Source of the DNA: CAYSPU01 sp964432995
GTDB lineage: Bacteria; Verrucomicrobiota; Verrucomicrobiia; Limisphaerales; JAHDYP01
Reading direction: 5' to 3'
Assembly: GCA_964432995.1 (NCBI GenBank)
Contig: CAYSPU010000146.1
Span: forward strand, 1-14,788
Length of the DNA: 14,788 nucleotides
In this document: one piece after another, positions 6,698 to 14,225 of the stretch
Numbering within the stretch: position 1 is the stretch's first letter
Layout: every line of letters starts with the position of its first letter
The notes under the pieces: model-generated
What the model saw: the letters and a program-made list of their open reading frames with translations, nothing else
What the model was told of the DNA's origin: nothing
The model's database searches: none
Program-made: the position numbers and the translations under genes

Positions 6698-7768
6698 ATG
6701 CGCATCTGTCCGCGTGGCTCAAGATGGTGGGCTCGGCTGGTCGCCGGCACAGTCGGCGTTGTCGGGGTCCTGGCATGGTTGCTGGTGTCCATTCAGGCCG
6801 CCGAGCCACCGGTGCCGCCCTGGGAGATCCCCGTGCTCGTGGTGCGCTACTTCCCGGTCGCGGGGGATCGGATCGACCTGAAGGCGACAGGCGATTGGGG
6901 AGAGAGCCTGGCGGCCACGCGGGAGAAGACGGAGAGGGTGACGCGCGAGGTGATCCAGGCGCTCGAGGAAGGATCCCGGTACCACGGCTACAAGGATCCG
7001 GCGGCTGTGCCCAGCCTGCGGTATCGGGTCGTCGAGACGCTCGAGTTCCTGGAGCCGTTACCGGTGAAACCGCACCAGCCGGGGAAAGTGCCGATGACCG
7101 ATTACCGTCGGATCATGGAACGAGTGGGCATCCGGAAGTGGGTGGAAGAGCGCGGCGTGCGCGAAGTCTGGCTGTGGGGATATCACGGTGGGAAGGTCGA
7201 GCTGTGGGAGTCCAACATGGCGAGTCCCTTCGGAGACGTGAGCAACAGCGATCGGAATCCGGACGATCTCCCGGTGTTGTCCCGCACCTACACCGTCTAT
7301 CACTACAACTACCAGCGTGGGACCTCCGAGGCTGTCGAGGATCACATGCACCAGATCGAAGCCCTGCTCAATGCCATCGACGGTCGGGATCGGACGCCCC
7401 CGGCGCGGTGGGGTGAACTGCTGTTCTGGGGGCGGTTCGTGGGGAGCGATGCCAGTCACAAGATCGTGACCCCGCGGTGCGGCTGGGCCCATTACCCGCC
7501 GAATGCCAAGCAGGATTACGACTGGGCCAACCCGCGCACAGTGATGAGCGACATCGAAGATTGGCGTCCGGACGGGACCGGCCGGAAGCAACCCATCGAC
7601 TCGCGGAAATGGGGCGGCAACAGTCTGAGGTGGTTCGTCTACTGGATGCAGAATCTACCCGGACAGAACCACGGGCTGACCGATCGCGGCCGGAGGCTGA
7701 CGAACTGGTGGGTGTTTGTGGGCGACTACGATTCCGCGCGCAAACAGGGGATCGGCCTGGTCGAGTGA
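6698..7768 (+). CDS. Secreted protein of unknown function
   Basis: This protein has 356 residues from ATG 6698. A signal peptide is clear: the basic start MRICPRGSRWWAR, a hydrophobic core at residues 14-32, and a probable cleavage site near SIQAA|EPP (35-36). The mature part is rich in Trp, Tyr and Arg, with WLWGYHGGKVELWESNM (158-174), LLFWGRFVGSD (241-251) and CGWAHYPPNAKQDYDWANPR (261-280), followed by SDIEDW and a late Trp/Asn cluster (NWWVFVGDY). The CG-x-x-H-x-PPN...DYDW-NP pattern recalls secreted hypothetical proteins I associate with actinobacteria and other groups; this is memory, not a search, and no function is assigned. An in-frame ATG at 6605 would place 31 residues before the signal peptide and is rejected. 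The hydrolase gene follows on the same strand after 201 bases. Confidence 0.75.
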   Translation: MRICPRGSRWWARLVAGTVGVVGVLAWLLVSIQAAEPPVPPWEIPVLVVRYFPVAGDRIDLKATGDWGESLAATREKTERVTREVIQALEEGSRYHGYKDPAAVPSLRYRVVETLEFLEPLPVKPHQPGKVPMTDYRRIMERVGIRKWVEERGVREVWLWGYHGGKVELWESNMASPFGDVSNSDRNPDDLPVLSRTYTVYHYNYQRGTSEAVEDHMHQIEALLNAIDGRDRTPPARWGELLFWGRFVGSDASHKIVTPRCGWAHYPPNAKQDYDWANPRTVMSDIEDWRPDGTGRKQPIDSRKWGGNSLRWFVYWMQNLPGQNHGLTDRGRRLTNWWVFVGDYDSARKQGIGLVE

Positions 7769-7774
7769 GGCCGG

Positions 7775-7920
7775 CCCCGGGGATGCCGGGCTTGTTCTAT
7801 CCCTGGGGCGGTTTTCATCCCCGGGGAGACCGCACTCGGGCTGTGAACGGGAGCGGGGGATTTCCCACGGATCAGGACTGCCCCGGGGATGTTGGGTTTG
7901 TTCCATCCGTGGGGTTATTT
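7775..7920 (+). repeat. Degenerate 34-base direct repeat in the spacer before the hydrolase gene
   Basis: The units at 7775-7808 and 7881-7914 both start CCCCGGGGATG and share GGG, TTGTT and a CC-x-TGGGG end, matching at 29 of 34 positions. A further CCCCGGGGA lies between them at 7819-7827. Each unit contains an ATG (7783, 7889) that would open matching peptides, MPGLFYPWGGF and MLGLFHPWGYF. The second reads in frame into the hydrolase gene. The self-complementary CCCCGGGG cores could form small RNA hairpins. Function unknown. Confidence 0.65.
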
Positions 7921-7951
7921 CAGCGTTTCCACGGAGGGCGTTCGCCGCTAC

Positions 7952-7958
7952 AAGGAGG
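7952..7958 (+). promoter_or_regulatory. Strong Shine-Dalgarno site for the hydrolase gene
   Basis: AAGGAGG, part of AAGGAGGGG, ends 11 bases before ATG 7970. It decides the start in favour of 7970 over the in-frame ATG at 7889, which has no ribosome site and would put 27 non-signal residues ahead of the signal peptide. Confidence 0.75.
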
Positions 7959-7969
7959 GGCATCATTCT

Positions 7970-10231
7970 ATGACAACCCGCAATTCCCGCACGAGGCTTG
8001 GACATCACTCGATGGTTTGGATGGGATCGATCGGAGTCCTCGTGGCTCTCGGCCTGAGTGCTGGCCTGGCCGGAGAAGCCCCCCGAGTCCTTCCCGCAGG
8101 ACAGTTGCCCGCCGACGTGCGGCTGCAGCCGCTGAAGGACTTGGACGGCTACTTCCCGTTCCAGCCGGCGGCCTCGGTGGAGGCGTGGGCGCCGCGGGCC
8201 GAGGAAATCCGCCGGCGGGTCCTGGTTTCGCTGGGGCTGTGGCCGTTGCCGACGCGGACGCCGTTGAACGCGGTGGTGCACGGACGCATCGATCGAGACA
8301 GCTACACGGTGGAGAAGGTGTATTTCGAGAGCATGCCGGGCTTCTTCGTGACGGGGAACCTTTACCGGCCGAAGGGTCGGAGCGGACGGTTGCCCGGGGT
8401 TCTGTGTCCGCACGGGCACTGGGCGAACGGGCGGTTTATGGATTACGGGATCGAGGAGGTGCGCAAAGAGATCGAGCGGGGCGCCGAGCGATTTGAGGAA
8501 GGGGGGCGGAGTCCCCTGCAGGCGCGGTGCGTGCAATTGGCGCGCATGGGCTGCGTGGTGTTTCACTACGACATGATCGGATACGCCGACAGCGTGCAGA
8601 TTTCACAGGAGCTGGCACACGGATTTGCGAAGCAACGCCCGGAGATGAACGCGGCCGAGAACTGGGGTCTGTTCAGTCCGCAGGCCGAAGCGCACGCGCA
8701 GAGCGTCATGGGCCTGCAAACGTGGAACTCGATGCGCGCCCTGGATTTCCTGCTGGAGCTTCCGGACGTCGACTCGACCCGGATCGGGGTGACGGGCGCG
8801 AGCGGAGGCGGGACGCAGACGTTCATTTTGGGTGCGGTGGATTCGCGGCCCACGGTGGCCTTCCCGGCCGTGATGGTGTCGACGGCGATGCAGGGAGGGT
8901 GCACGTGCGAGAACGCATGCGGATTGCGCGTCGGGATGGGAAACGTGGACTTCGCCGCGATGTTCGCCCCGAAGCCGCTGGGGATGACGGCCGCCAACGA
9001 CTGGACGCGCGAGATGCCGACGAAGGGTTTCCCCGAGTTGGAGCGGCACTATGCGTTGCTCGGCGCGCCGGACATGGTTGCGCTCACCGCCCGGCTGGAG
9101 TTCGGTCACAACTACAATTCCGTGGGCCGCGCCGCCATGTACTCGTGGATGAACCGCCATCTCCGGCTCGGGCACGCCGAACCGATTGTCGAACAAGACT
9201 ACCGCCGGCTGACGCGCGAGGAGATGTCGGTCTGGGATGCGCAACACCCGCGGCCGGCGGGTGGGCCGGATTTCGAGCGGGGGCTCCTCCGCTGGTGGAC
9301 AGAGGACACGACGCGGCAGTTGCGGGCGGCGTTGGCGACGTCGGGCGAGTTCCGTCGGCTAGCTGGCGGCGCTCTCGAGGTGGTGGTGGGACGGAGGCTT
9401 CCGAAGCCGGGCGAGGTGACGTGGAAGGCCGTCGCGAGGGCGGAGGCATCCGGCGTTCGCGAGTTTCGTGGTCTGCTGCGGAACGGGCTGGCGGGCGAGG
9501 AGCTTCCGTCGATCTGTCTGGTGCCCGCGCGGCCCAAGGGGCGGGTGGTGGTGTGGGTTGACGGTGCTGGCAAGGAAGGGCTCGGTCAGCGGGCGGCCGA
9601 CGGCTCGTGGAAGTGGTCGCCGGCGGTGTCGCGTCTGCTCGACAAGGGGCACGTGGTGTTGGGGGTGGATCTCTTCCTGCAGGGCGAGTTTCTGGCGGAC
9701 GGCCAGCCGGTGCGGCAGACCCGGCGGGTGAAGAACGAGCGGGAGGCGGCGGCGTATACGTTCGGCTACAACCCCTCGTTGTTTGCCCAGCGGGTTCAGG
9801 ACCTCCTTTCCGTGCTGAGCTGGGTTCGATCTTCGGAGGCGAGCGCCGTGGTCGGGCAGGTGAATTGGTTGGGCGCGGTGGGTTTTGGGGAAGCGGCGCC
9901 GTGGGTGTTGGCCGCGCGCGCGGTGGCGGGAGGTGCCATCGACGCCGTGGCGGTGGACACGGCGGGGTTCCGTTTCCAGGGGGTGCGGGACATTCGAGCC
10001 CCGGAGTTTTTGCCGGGCGGCGCGCGGTATTTGGATCTTCCGGGAGTCATTGCGCTCGGGGCGCCAGGGGCTCTCTGGCTGGCGGGGGAGGGGATGGAGG
10101 TGTCGGAATTGCCCGCGGAGATCCGGATGGCGTATGCCGGTGCGGCGAAGAAGCTGCGGTTGGCGCCGACCGGAGGGGAGGCGGCGGCGCGCGCCGGGGC
10201 GGCGGTGAAGTGGCTGCTGTCGGTGCGCTAG
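7970..10231 (+). CDS. Secreted two-domain alpha/beta hydrolase (acetyl xylan esterase-like)
   Basis: This protein has 753 residues and an N-terminal export signal (hydrophobic core ~16-34, likely cleavage near GLAGEA). The first domain (about 100-400) has the layout of large planctomycete/verrucomicrobial esterases related to acetyl xylan esterase and dienelactone hydrolase: CPHGHW (147-151) as oxyanion-hole region, nucleophile elbow GASGGG with S278, candidate acid D344 in AANDWT and catalytic His H380 in FGHNYNS. A Cys cluster, GGCTCENACG (309-318), follows the nucleophile strand and may form disulphides. The second half (about 500-753) again looks like an alpha/beta hydrolase core (VVVWVDGAGKEG, HVVLGVDLFL), but its elbow reads GFGEA with G640 where Ser is expected, so it is probably non-catalytic. 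The likely substrate is an esterified plant or algal polysaccharide; that is inference. The 3' end faces rfaE2 with a 26-base gap. Confidence 0.85.
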   Translation: MTTRNSRTRLGHHSMVWMGSIGVLVALGLSAGLAGEAPRVLPAGQLPADVRLQPLKDLDGYFPFQPAASVEAWAPRAEEIRRRVLVSLGLWPLPTRTPLNAVVHGRIDRDSYTVEKVYFESMPGFFVTGNLYRPKGRSGRLPGVLCPHGHWANGRFMDYGIEEVRKEIERGAERFEEGGRSPLQARCVQLARMGCVVFHYDMIGYADSVQISQELAHGFAKQRPEMNAAENWGLFSPQAEAHAQSVMGLQTWNSMRALDFLLELPDVDSTRIGVTGASGGGTQTFILGAVDSRPTVAFPAVMVSTAMQGGCTCENACGLRVGMGNVDFAAMFAPKPLGMTAANDWTREMPTKGFPELERHYALLGAPDMVALTARLEFGHNYNSVGRAAMYSWMNRHLRLGHAEPIVEQDYRRLTREEMSVWDAQHPRPAGGPDFERGLLRWWTEDTTRQLRAALATSGEFRRLAGGALEVVVGRRLPKPGEVTWKAVARAEASGVREFRGLLRNGLAGEELPSICLVPARPKGRVVVWVDGAGKEGLGQRAADGSWKWSPAVSRLLDKGHVVLGVDLFLQGEFLADGQPVRQTRRVKNEREAAAYTFGYNPSLFAQRVQDLLSVLSWVRSSEASAVVGQVNWLGAVGFGEAAPWVLAARAVAGGAIDAVAVDTAGFRFQGVRDIRAPEFLPGGARYLDLPGVIALGAPGALWLAGEGMEVSELPAEIRMAYAGAAKKLRLAPTGGEAAARAGAAVKWLLSVR

Positions 10232-10257
10232 CTGGGAGGTTCAGCGGACCGGGAACG

Positions 10258-10752
10258 TCAGGCGGATGTCCCGGTTCTGAGCTTGCCCAGGATGGCGGAG
10301 GTCGAGCGCCCGGGAACCAGGGGCATGATGAGGATCGTCCCGCCACCGGCAGCCACGGCTTGCCGTTCTGCCAACGGGATCTGGTCCACGGTCAGGTCGC
10401 CGCCCTTCACGTAGACATCCGGCTGTGCCAGTTCGAGGAAGCGCGTGGCCCGTTCCTCGCCGAAGAGGCAGACGGCATCAACGCAGGCCAAGGCGGCCAG
10501 GACCCGGGCGCGGTCCTGCTCCGGGTTGACGGGGCGGTCGGGTCCCTTCAACGCGCGCACGGAGGCGTCGCGGTTGAGTCCCACCAGGAGGACATCGCCT
10601 TGTGCGCGCGCCGCCTCGAGGTAGGCGACGTGGCCGGCGTGGAGAATATCGAAGCAGCCGTTGGTGGCCACGAGCCGGCGGCGCTGGGCGCGCAGTTGCT
10701 GGCGCCAGGCGGGGAGCGCCTCGAGGCGCAGGATCTTGTCCTGGGTGGTCAC
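10258..10752 (-). CDS. rfaE2: D-glycero-beta-D-manno-heptose 1-phosphate adenylyltransferase (RfaE2/HldE C-domain type)
   Basis: The enzyme attaches AMP to heptose 1-phosphate to give ADP-heptose for the LPS inner core. The 164-residue protein is a stand-alone cytidylyltransferase-fold domain, matching the nucleotidyltransferase half of bifunctional HldE; the kinase half is absent and must be elsewhere. Visible motifs are ATNGCFDILHAGHVAYLEAA (29-48) with the HxGH signature at 38-41, SVRALKG (64-70), PVNPEQDRARVLAAL (74-88), YVKGGDL (114-120) and the closing GRSTSAIL (148-155). GTG 10752 is the start, two bases after the TGA of the EF-G-like gene, so translational coupling is likely. Related glycerol-3-phosphate or ethanolamine-phosphate cytidylyltransferases share the fold, but PVNPEQDR and KGGD favour RfaE2. 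Confidence 0.9.
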   Translation of the reverse strand: MTTQDKILRLEALPAWRQQLRAQRRRLVATNGCFDILHAGHVAYLEAARAQGDVLLVGLNRDASVRALKGPDRPVNPEQDRARVLAALACVDAVCLFGEERATRFLELAQPDVYVKGGDLTVDQIPLAERQAVAAGGGTILIMPLVPGRSTSAILGKLRTGTSA

Positions 10753-10754
10753 GC

Positions 10755-12845
10755 TCAGCCGTGGGCGGCTTCTTCCTTCTGCTTCTTGCTCTCGGCGATG
10801 ACCTTGTTCTCCATGTCCTTGGGCATCTCCTCGTAGTGGCTGAATTCCTCGGTGTGGATGCCGCGGCCACCGGTCAGGGAGCGGAGAACCGTCGAGTATT
10901 GATAGAGGTCCTTCTGCGGGACCTGCGCCCGCACGATCGAGAAGCCGTCGGCGCTGTCCATGCCGAGGATCTTCCCGCGGCGGCTCGAGAGATCGCCGAT
11001 GATGTTGCCCATGCACTCCTCCGGAATCTTGATCTCGATTTTGTAGATGGGCTCGAGGAGGCAGGCGCGGGCGGCCTGGAACGCCTCACGGAAGGCCTCC
11101 TTGCCCGCGATCTGGAAGGCGATGTCCTTCGAGTCCACTGGGTGCATCTTACCATCGTAGAAGTCGATCTTCACGTCGACGATGCGATAGCCGGCGACGA
11201 TGCCCTCGCGGCAGGCGGCCATGACCCCTTTCTCGACGGAGGGCACGAAGACGCGGTCGACGTTTTGGCCGACGAGGGATTCGGTGAACTCGACCCCGGT
11301 ATCGCGCGGTTTGGGTTCGATGCGCATCCAGACCTCGGCGAACTGGCCGGCGCCGCCGGTCTGTTTCTTGTGGCGGTACTTGGCCTCGCCGCGCGCCTTG
11401 ATGGTCTCGCGGAAGGGGACCCGGGGTTCGACCAGATCGAAGTCCACCTTGTAACGGCTCTTGAGGCGCTGGGCCAGGACCTGGAGATGGAGTTCGCCCT
11501 GACCGGAAATGACCGTCTGATGCAACTCGGAGTCGACGTTGTAGAGGAAGGTCTGGTCCTCCTCGTGAAGGGCGGCAAGCCCGGCGGCGATCTTGTCTTC
11601 CTCGCCCTTGGATTTGAGGCGGAGGGCGGCATGGATGTTGGGGCGGGGGTAGGAGACCACCGGAAGGACAACCTGCTTCTTGGGGCCGCTCAGGGTGTTC
11701 CCGGTGTGGGTGTCTTTCAACTTCACCACCGCCCCGATATCCCCGGCGTTCAGCACCTCCGCCGTCGTCCGGTTCTTCCCGTTGAGCAGGTAGATCTGGC
11801 CAAAGCGCTCGTTGTTCTTCCGGCTGCTGTTGTAGAGGTCCATGCCAAACCGGACCGTCCCGGAATAAACGCGGAAGAAGGAGAGCTCGCCAAACTGCGC
11901 TTCGCTCATCGTCTTGAAGACGTAGACCACCGGATCGGGATCGGTGAGGTTGAGCTCCACGGGGTTCCCGTTGGCGTCTTCGGCCTGGAACGTCCGGCGG
12001 TCGACCGGGGAAGCGCCGTACTTGGCGATGAAATCCATCAGGCGCGCCACGCCGACGTTGATCTCGGCCGCGGTCACGAACAGGGGGATGAGCGCCTGCT
12101 TCTGAAAGGCGGCGTGCAGAGCAGCGCGAACCTCTTCCTCCGACAGGTTGCCCTGGTCCAGGTACTTCTCCAGCAACGCGTCGTCGGACTCGGCAATCAA
12201 CTCGACCAACTGTTTGTGCAGCTTCTCCGCCTCGGCCTGCCAAGCGTCGGCGGCCGGCGCCTCGGTGTATTTGCCGCTGCCGTCGGTCGCATACGCGGTC
12301 ACCGACTGGTGCATGACATCCAGGGTCTGGTGGAAACCGGGGCCGGCGTCGATGGGGATCGACAACGGAAAGACCCGGTCCCCAAACCGCGAGCGCAACT
12401 GGCCGAGCACGGTCTCGAAGTTCACGTGTTCGCGGTCCAGTCCGTTGACGACCAGGATCTTGGGAATCCCGTAGTCGGTGGCGTTCTTCCACACCTGGTC
12501 GGTTCCGACGCCGACGCCGTGCTGCGCATGAACCACTACGACAGCGGAATCCGCAACGCGCAGGGCGCCCAGGCTCTCGCTGATGAAGTCCAGGTAACCG
12601 GGGGTGTCGATGATGCTGAACTTGCGATCCAGCCATTCCGTGTGGAGCAGGGAGGCCTGGATGGAGATCTTCCGCTCCTTTTCCTCGGTGTGGTAGTCGG
12701 AGGCCGTCGAACCCGCAGCGATGGTTCCCAGCCGGTTGATGGTTCCACCGCACGCCAGCATGCACTCGCTGAGCATGGTCTTACCACAGGACGCGTGGCC
12801 CACAATGGCGATATTTCGGAGGTCGCTACTCGAGTAAGTTTTCAT
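10755..12845 (-). CDS. fusA2: EF-G-like translational GTPase (EF-G paralogue)
   Basis: This 696-residue protein has the full EF-G domain plan: G domain (1-270), beta-barrel domain II (~300-390), domain III, domain IV (from ~475, with KYRHKKQTGGAGQFAEVW at its start) and domain V ending RGIHTEEFSHYEEMP. The P-loop is GHASCGKT (16-23) and G3 is DTPGYLDF (80-87). G4 reads NGLD (134-137) instead of NKxD, an unusual change at the guanine-specificity lysine. GHASCGKT and the divergent switch I (TASDYHTEEKERKISIQ) fit the EF-G2/fusA2 group rather than the housekeeping factor. EF-G paralogues act in translocation, recycling or stress; the role here is unknown. It is followed by rfaE2 after two bases. 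ATG 12845 lacks a clear ribosome site. The C-terminal tail is Lys/Glu-rich. Confidence 0.9.
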   Translation of the reverse strand: MKTYSSSDLRNIAIVGHASCGKTMLSECMLACGGTINRLGTIAAGSTASDYHTEEKERKISIQASLLHTEWLDRKFSIIDTPGYLDFISESLGALRVADSAVVVVHAQHGVGVGTDQVWKNATDYGIPKILVVNGLDREHVNFETVLGQLRSRFGDRVFPLSIPIDAGPGFHQTLDVMHQSVTAYATDGSGKYTEAPAADAWQAEAEKLHKQLVELIAESDDALLEKYLDQGNLSEEEVRAALHAAFQKQALIPLFVTAAEINVGVARLMDFIAKYGASPVDRRTFQAEDANGNPVELNLTDPDPVVYVFKTMSEAQFGELSFFRVYSGTVRFGMDLYNSSRKNNERFGQIYLLNGKNRTTAEVLNAGDIGAVVKLKDTHTGNTLSGPKKQVVLPVVSYPRPNIHAALRLKSKGEEDKIAAGLAALHEEDQTFLYNVDSELHQTVISGQGELHLQVLAQRLKSRYKVDFDLVEPRVPFRETIKARGEAKYRHKKQTGGAGQFAEVWMRIEPKPRDTGVEFTESLVGQNVDRVFVPSVEKGVMAACREGIVAGYRIVDVKIDFYDGKMHPVDSKDIAFQIAGKEAFREAFQAARACLLEPIYKIEIKIPEECMGNIIGDLSSRRGKILGMDSADGFSIVRAQVPQKDLYQYSTVLRSLTGGRGIHTEEFSHYEEMPKDMENKVIAESKKQKEEAAHG

Positions 12846-12962
12846 CGCATCACAGTTGACGTCACCGGATCCCGCCGGGTTCCGCCAGCGGGGTGTTTGC
12901 TTCTAAAGGATGGTCCGGCAAAAGAAAAGGAATTGTTGCGGAAACTGCCGGCGGCGAGCGGT

Positions 12963-13550
12963 TCAGGGCTTCCCCGGCTCCGTCGCCAGCTCCAGGAGGA
13001 GCGAAGCGGCCTTCGAGTGCTTGGACATCTTCGACTTGCTCTTGTGCATCGAGAGCACGAAGGGCATGGGCGTGCCCGGTTCGATCGTGCGGCCATTCGA
13101 CAACGAGAGGGGGAGCGCGAACTCCAGGACGGTTCGTCCCGCAACAGGTTGGGCGACCGCCTCCAGCAAGCGGGGTTGATCCGCTTTCTTGTGACGGTAG
13201 AGACTGCGACCCAGGTGTTCTTCCACCTGCCACTGCCCTTGCGGATCGGTGAAGCCGATCACCATCGTCGAGCTGTTCATCCCGCGGGCGCCCAGGCCCA
13301 GGGCCACCCAGCCCTTGGACGGGCTCTCGAGGGCGGCGTAGAGCGTCTGGCCGTCGCTCTGCCACGAGACCTTGATGCCGGTCCTGGGCTCCGTGTAGCT
13401 ACCGGCATACTCGCCGCTCGTCACCTGGCCATCCATCCTGGGCTTCGGGCCCTTCACCAGCGGCAGCCGATACGGTGCCTCGTCGGCGGCTTGACTCGGA
13501 TCAGGCAAGGTGGCCCAGCAGACCAGTGCGCAGAGAAGGAGTCTTTTCAT
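12963..13550 (-). CDS. Exported DOMON-domain-like protein, possibly haem- or sugar-binding
   Basis: This 195-residue protein begins with a signal peptide (MKRLLLCALVCWA, predicted cleavage near SQAA, ~21). The mature part has the DOMON beta-sandwich signature: DGQVTSGEY (40-48), IKVSWQSDGQTLYAAL (59-74), GWVALGLGARGMNSSTMVIG (80-99) and a late PFVLSMHK strand (163-170). In redox DOMON proteins one Met and one His ligate haem b. M91 and H169 sit in roughly corresponding places, so haem binding is possible but unproven; carbohydrate-binding DOMONs are the alternative. The C-terminus is Ser/Lys-rich. ATG 13550 is chosen because it opens the signal peptide; ATG 13559 three codons earlier is possible. 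It is 117 bases upstream of the EF-G-like gene on the same strand and divergent from the DUF2007-type gene. Confidence 0.75.
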   Translation of the reverse strand: MKRLLLCALVCWATLPDPSQAADEAPYRLPLVKGPKPRMDGQVTSGEYAGSYTEPRTGIKVSWQSDGQTLYAALESPSKGWVALGLGARGMNSSTMVIGFTDPQGQWQVEEHLGRSLYRHKKADQPRLLEAVAQPVAGRTVLEFALPLSLSNGRTIEPGTPMPFVLSMHKSKSKMSKHSKAASLLLELATEPGKP

Positions 13551-13670
13551 GGGGTGCATCGTCCCAGTTTGGCGGCCGGTCGGCAAGCCGTTTGCCGGTC
13601 CCCCCACCCCCGCCGTGCTCCCTCGCGGAACGGTGTTGCCTCCGCCGCCGCCAGCGCCTACGTTGACCCC

Positions 13671-13979
13671 ATGAAGCCGGTCACCGTCGCCGCGTTCAAC
13701 AGCCGCGAGGAAGCCGACCCTCTCCGCGCCTGGCTCCGCGCCCAGGGCATCGGCGCCGAGATCCGGCAGGAAACAGATCCCGGAGCGTTGCTCGAATTCG
13801 CGCGGCCCACGGCCGGCGTCCGCGTGGAGGTGCCACGGGAGGATTTCGAGACGGCCCTGGCCCTGGTCTACGGGTGGAACAACGCGGCAGATCAGGGCCT
13901 CGCCCCCGGCGCCCCCCCGAGCGCGGCGGACGGACGCGCCCCCCGGCCTTCCTCACCACCGTCTCAACGCCGCACTTGA
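13671..13979 (+). CDS. DUF2007-type small putative signal-transducing protein
   Basis: This protein has 102 residues. The first ~68 fit the DUF2007 fold: a short strand VTVAAFNS, helix REEADPLRAWLRAQGI, strand GAEIRQE, then VRVEVPREDFETALALV with the conserved V-x-V-x-x-ED-x-x-x-A ending. The remaining ~30 residues are a Pro/Ala/Ser/Arg-rich disordered tail. No catalytic residues or membrane segments are seen, so it is probably a small cytoplasmic regulatory or binding protein of unknown partner. ATG 13671 has no strong ribosome site. The gene is divergent from the DOMON gene (120 bases between starts), and two hairpins lie downstream. Confidence 0.75.
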   Translation: MKPVTVAAFNSREEADPLRAWLRAQGIGAEIRQETDPGALLEFARPTAGVRVEVPREDFETALALVYGWNNAADQGLAPGAPPSAADGRAPRPSSPPSQRRT

Positions 13980-13994
13980 CCGGCGGACTCGAAA

Positions 13995-14027
13995 CACCGA
14001 CGGTGGGAACAGGCGATGCCGTCGGTG
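13995..14027 (+). repeat. Perfect 9-bp inverted repeat after the DUF2007-type gene
   Basis: CACCGACGG (13995-14003) and CCGTCGGTG (14019-14027) are exact reverse complements around a 15-base loop, beginning 16 bases after the stop codon. No T-run follows, so it is not a classical terminator. It may be part of a rho-dependent or mRNA-end structure. Confidence 0.5.
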
Positions 14028-14097
14028 CCTGGCAACTCGACGGAACCCCGGGGCTGACCTTGGGAAACGTCGGCCGCGGTTCCGCGCGCGCTCGGAC

Positions 14098-14136
14098 GCG
14101 CGGTGTCGGCCGGCTGTCGTGCGACACCGCGCTTTT
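14098..14136 (+). terminator. Probable intrinsic terminator between the DUF2007-type gene and the ATPase gene
   Basis: An 11-bp perfect stem, GCGCGGTGTCG (14098-14108) with CGACACCGCGC (14122-14132), encloses a 13-base loop and is followed directly by TTTT (14133-14136). The T-run is short, so termination may be partial. It lies 13 bases upstream of the TTGACA promoter hexamer, separating the two transcription units. Confidence 0.6.
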
Positions 14137-14148
14137 CCCGGCGCGCGT

Positions 14149-14176
14149 TTGACATTGCACCCTCGGCAGATAGTAT
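14149..14176 (+). promoter_or_regulatory. Sigma-70-type promoter for the GspE/PilB-family gene
   Basis: A perfect -35 hexamer TTGACA (14149-14154) is followed after 16 bases by TAGTAT (14171-14176), which matches TATAAT at four of six positions. Transcription would begin at about 14183, giving a ~43-base leader before GTG 14226. It is the only near-consensus promoter I found in the window. Confidence 0.6.
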
Positions 14177-14225
14177 CCGAAAAAAGGGCAGCGACTACCG
14201 CCCCTCTGACGGGAAACGAGAGACT

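Noticed and set aside
7766..7843. Selenocysteine read-through of TGA 7766-7768
   Set aside because: The frame continues only to another TGA at about 7841 through the CCCCGGGG repeats, adding nothing domain-like, and no SECIS-type stem was recognised after the TGA.
12857..12864. TGACGTCA palindrome just upstream of the EF-G-like gene
   Set aside because: An isolated 8-base palindrome without a second copy or flanking dyad is not enough to call an operator.
12915..12951. CCGGCA/TGCCGG inverted repeat after the DOMON gene
   Set aside because: The stem is only 6 bp with a 25-base loop, too weak to call a terminator.
10602..13979. A 1125-codon + strand frame opposite the EF-G-like and DOMON genes
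   Set aside because: It is antisense to well-supported genes, low in recognisable motifs, and shares only its last ~100 codons with the real DUF2007-type gene.
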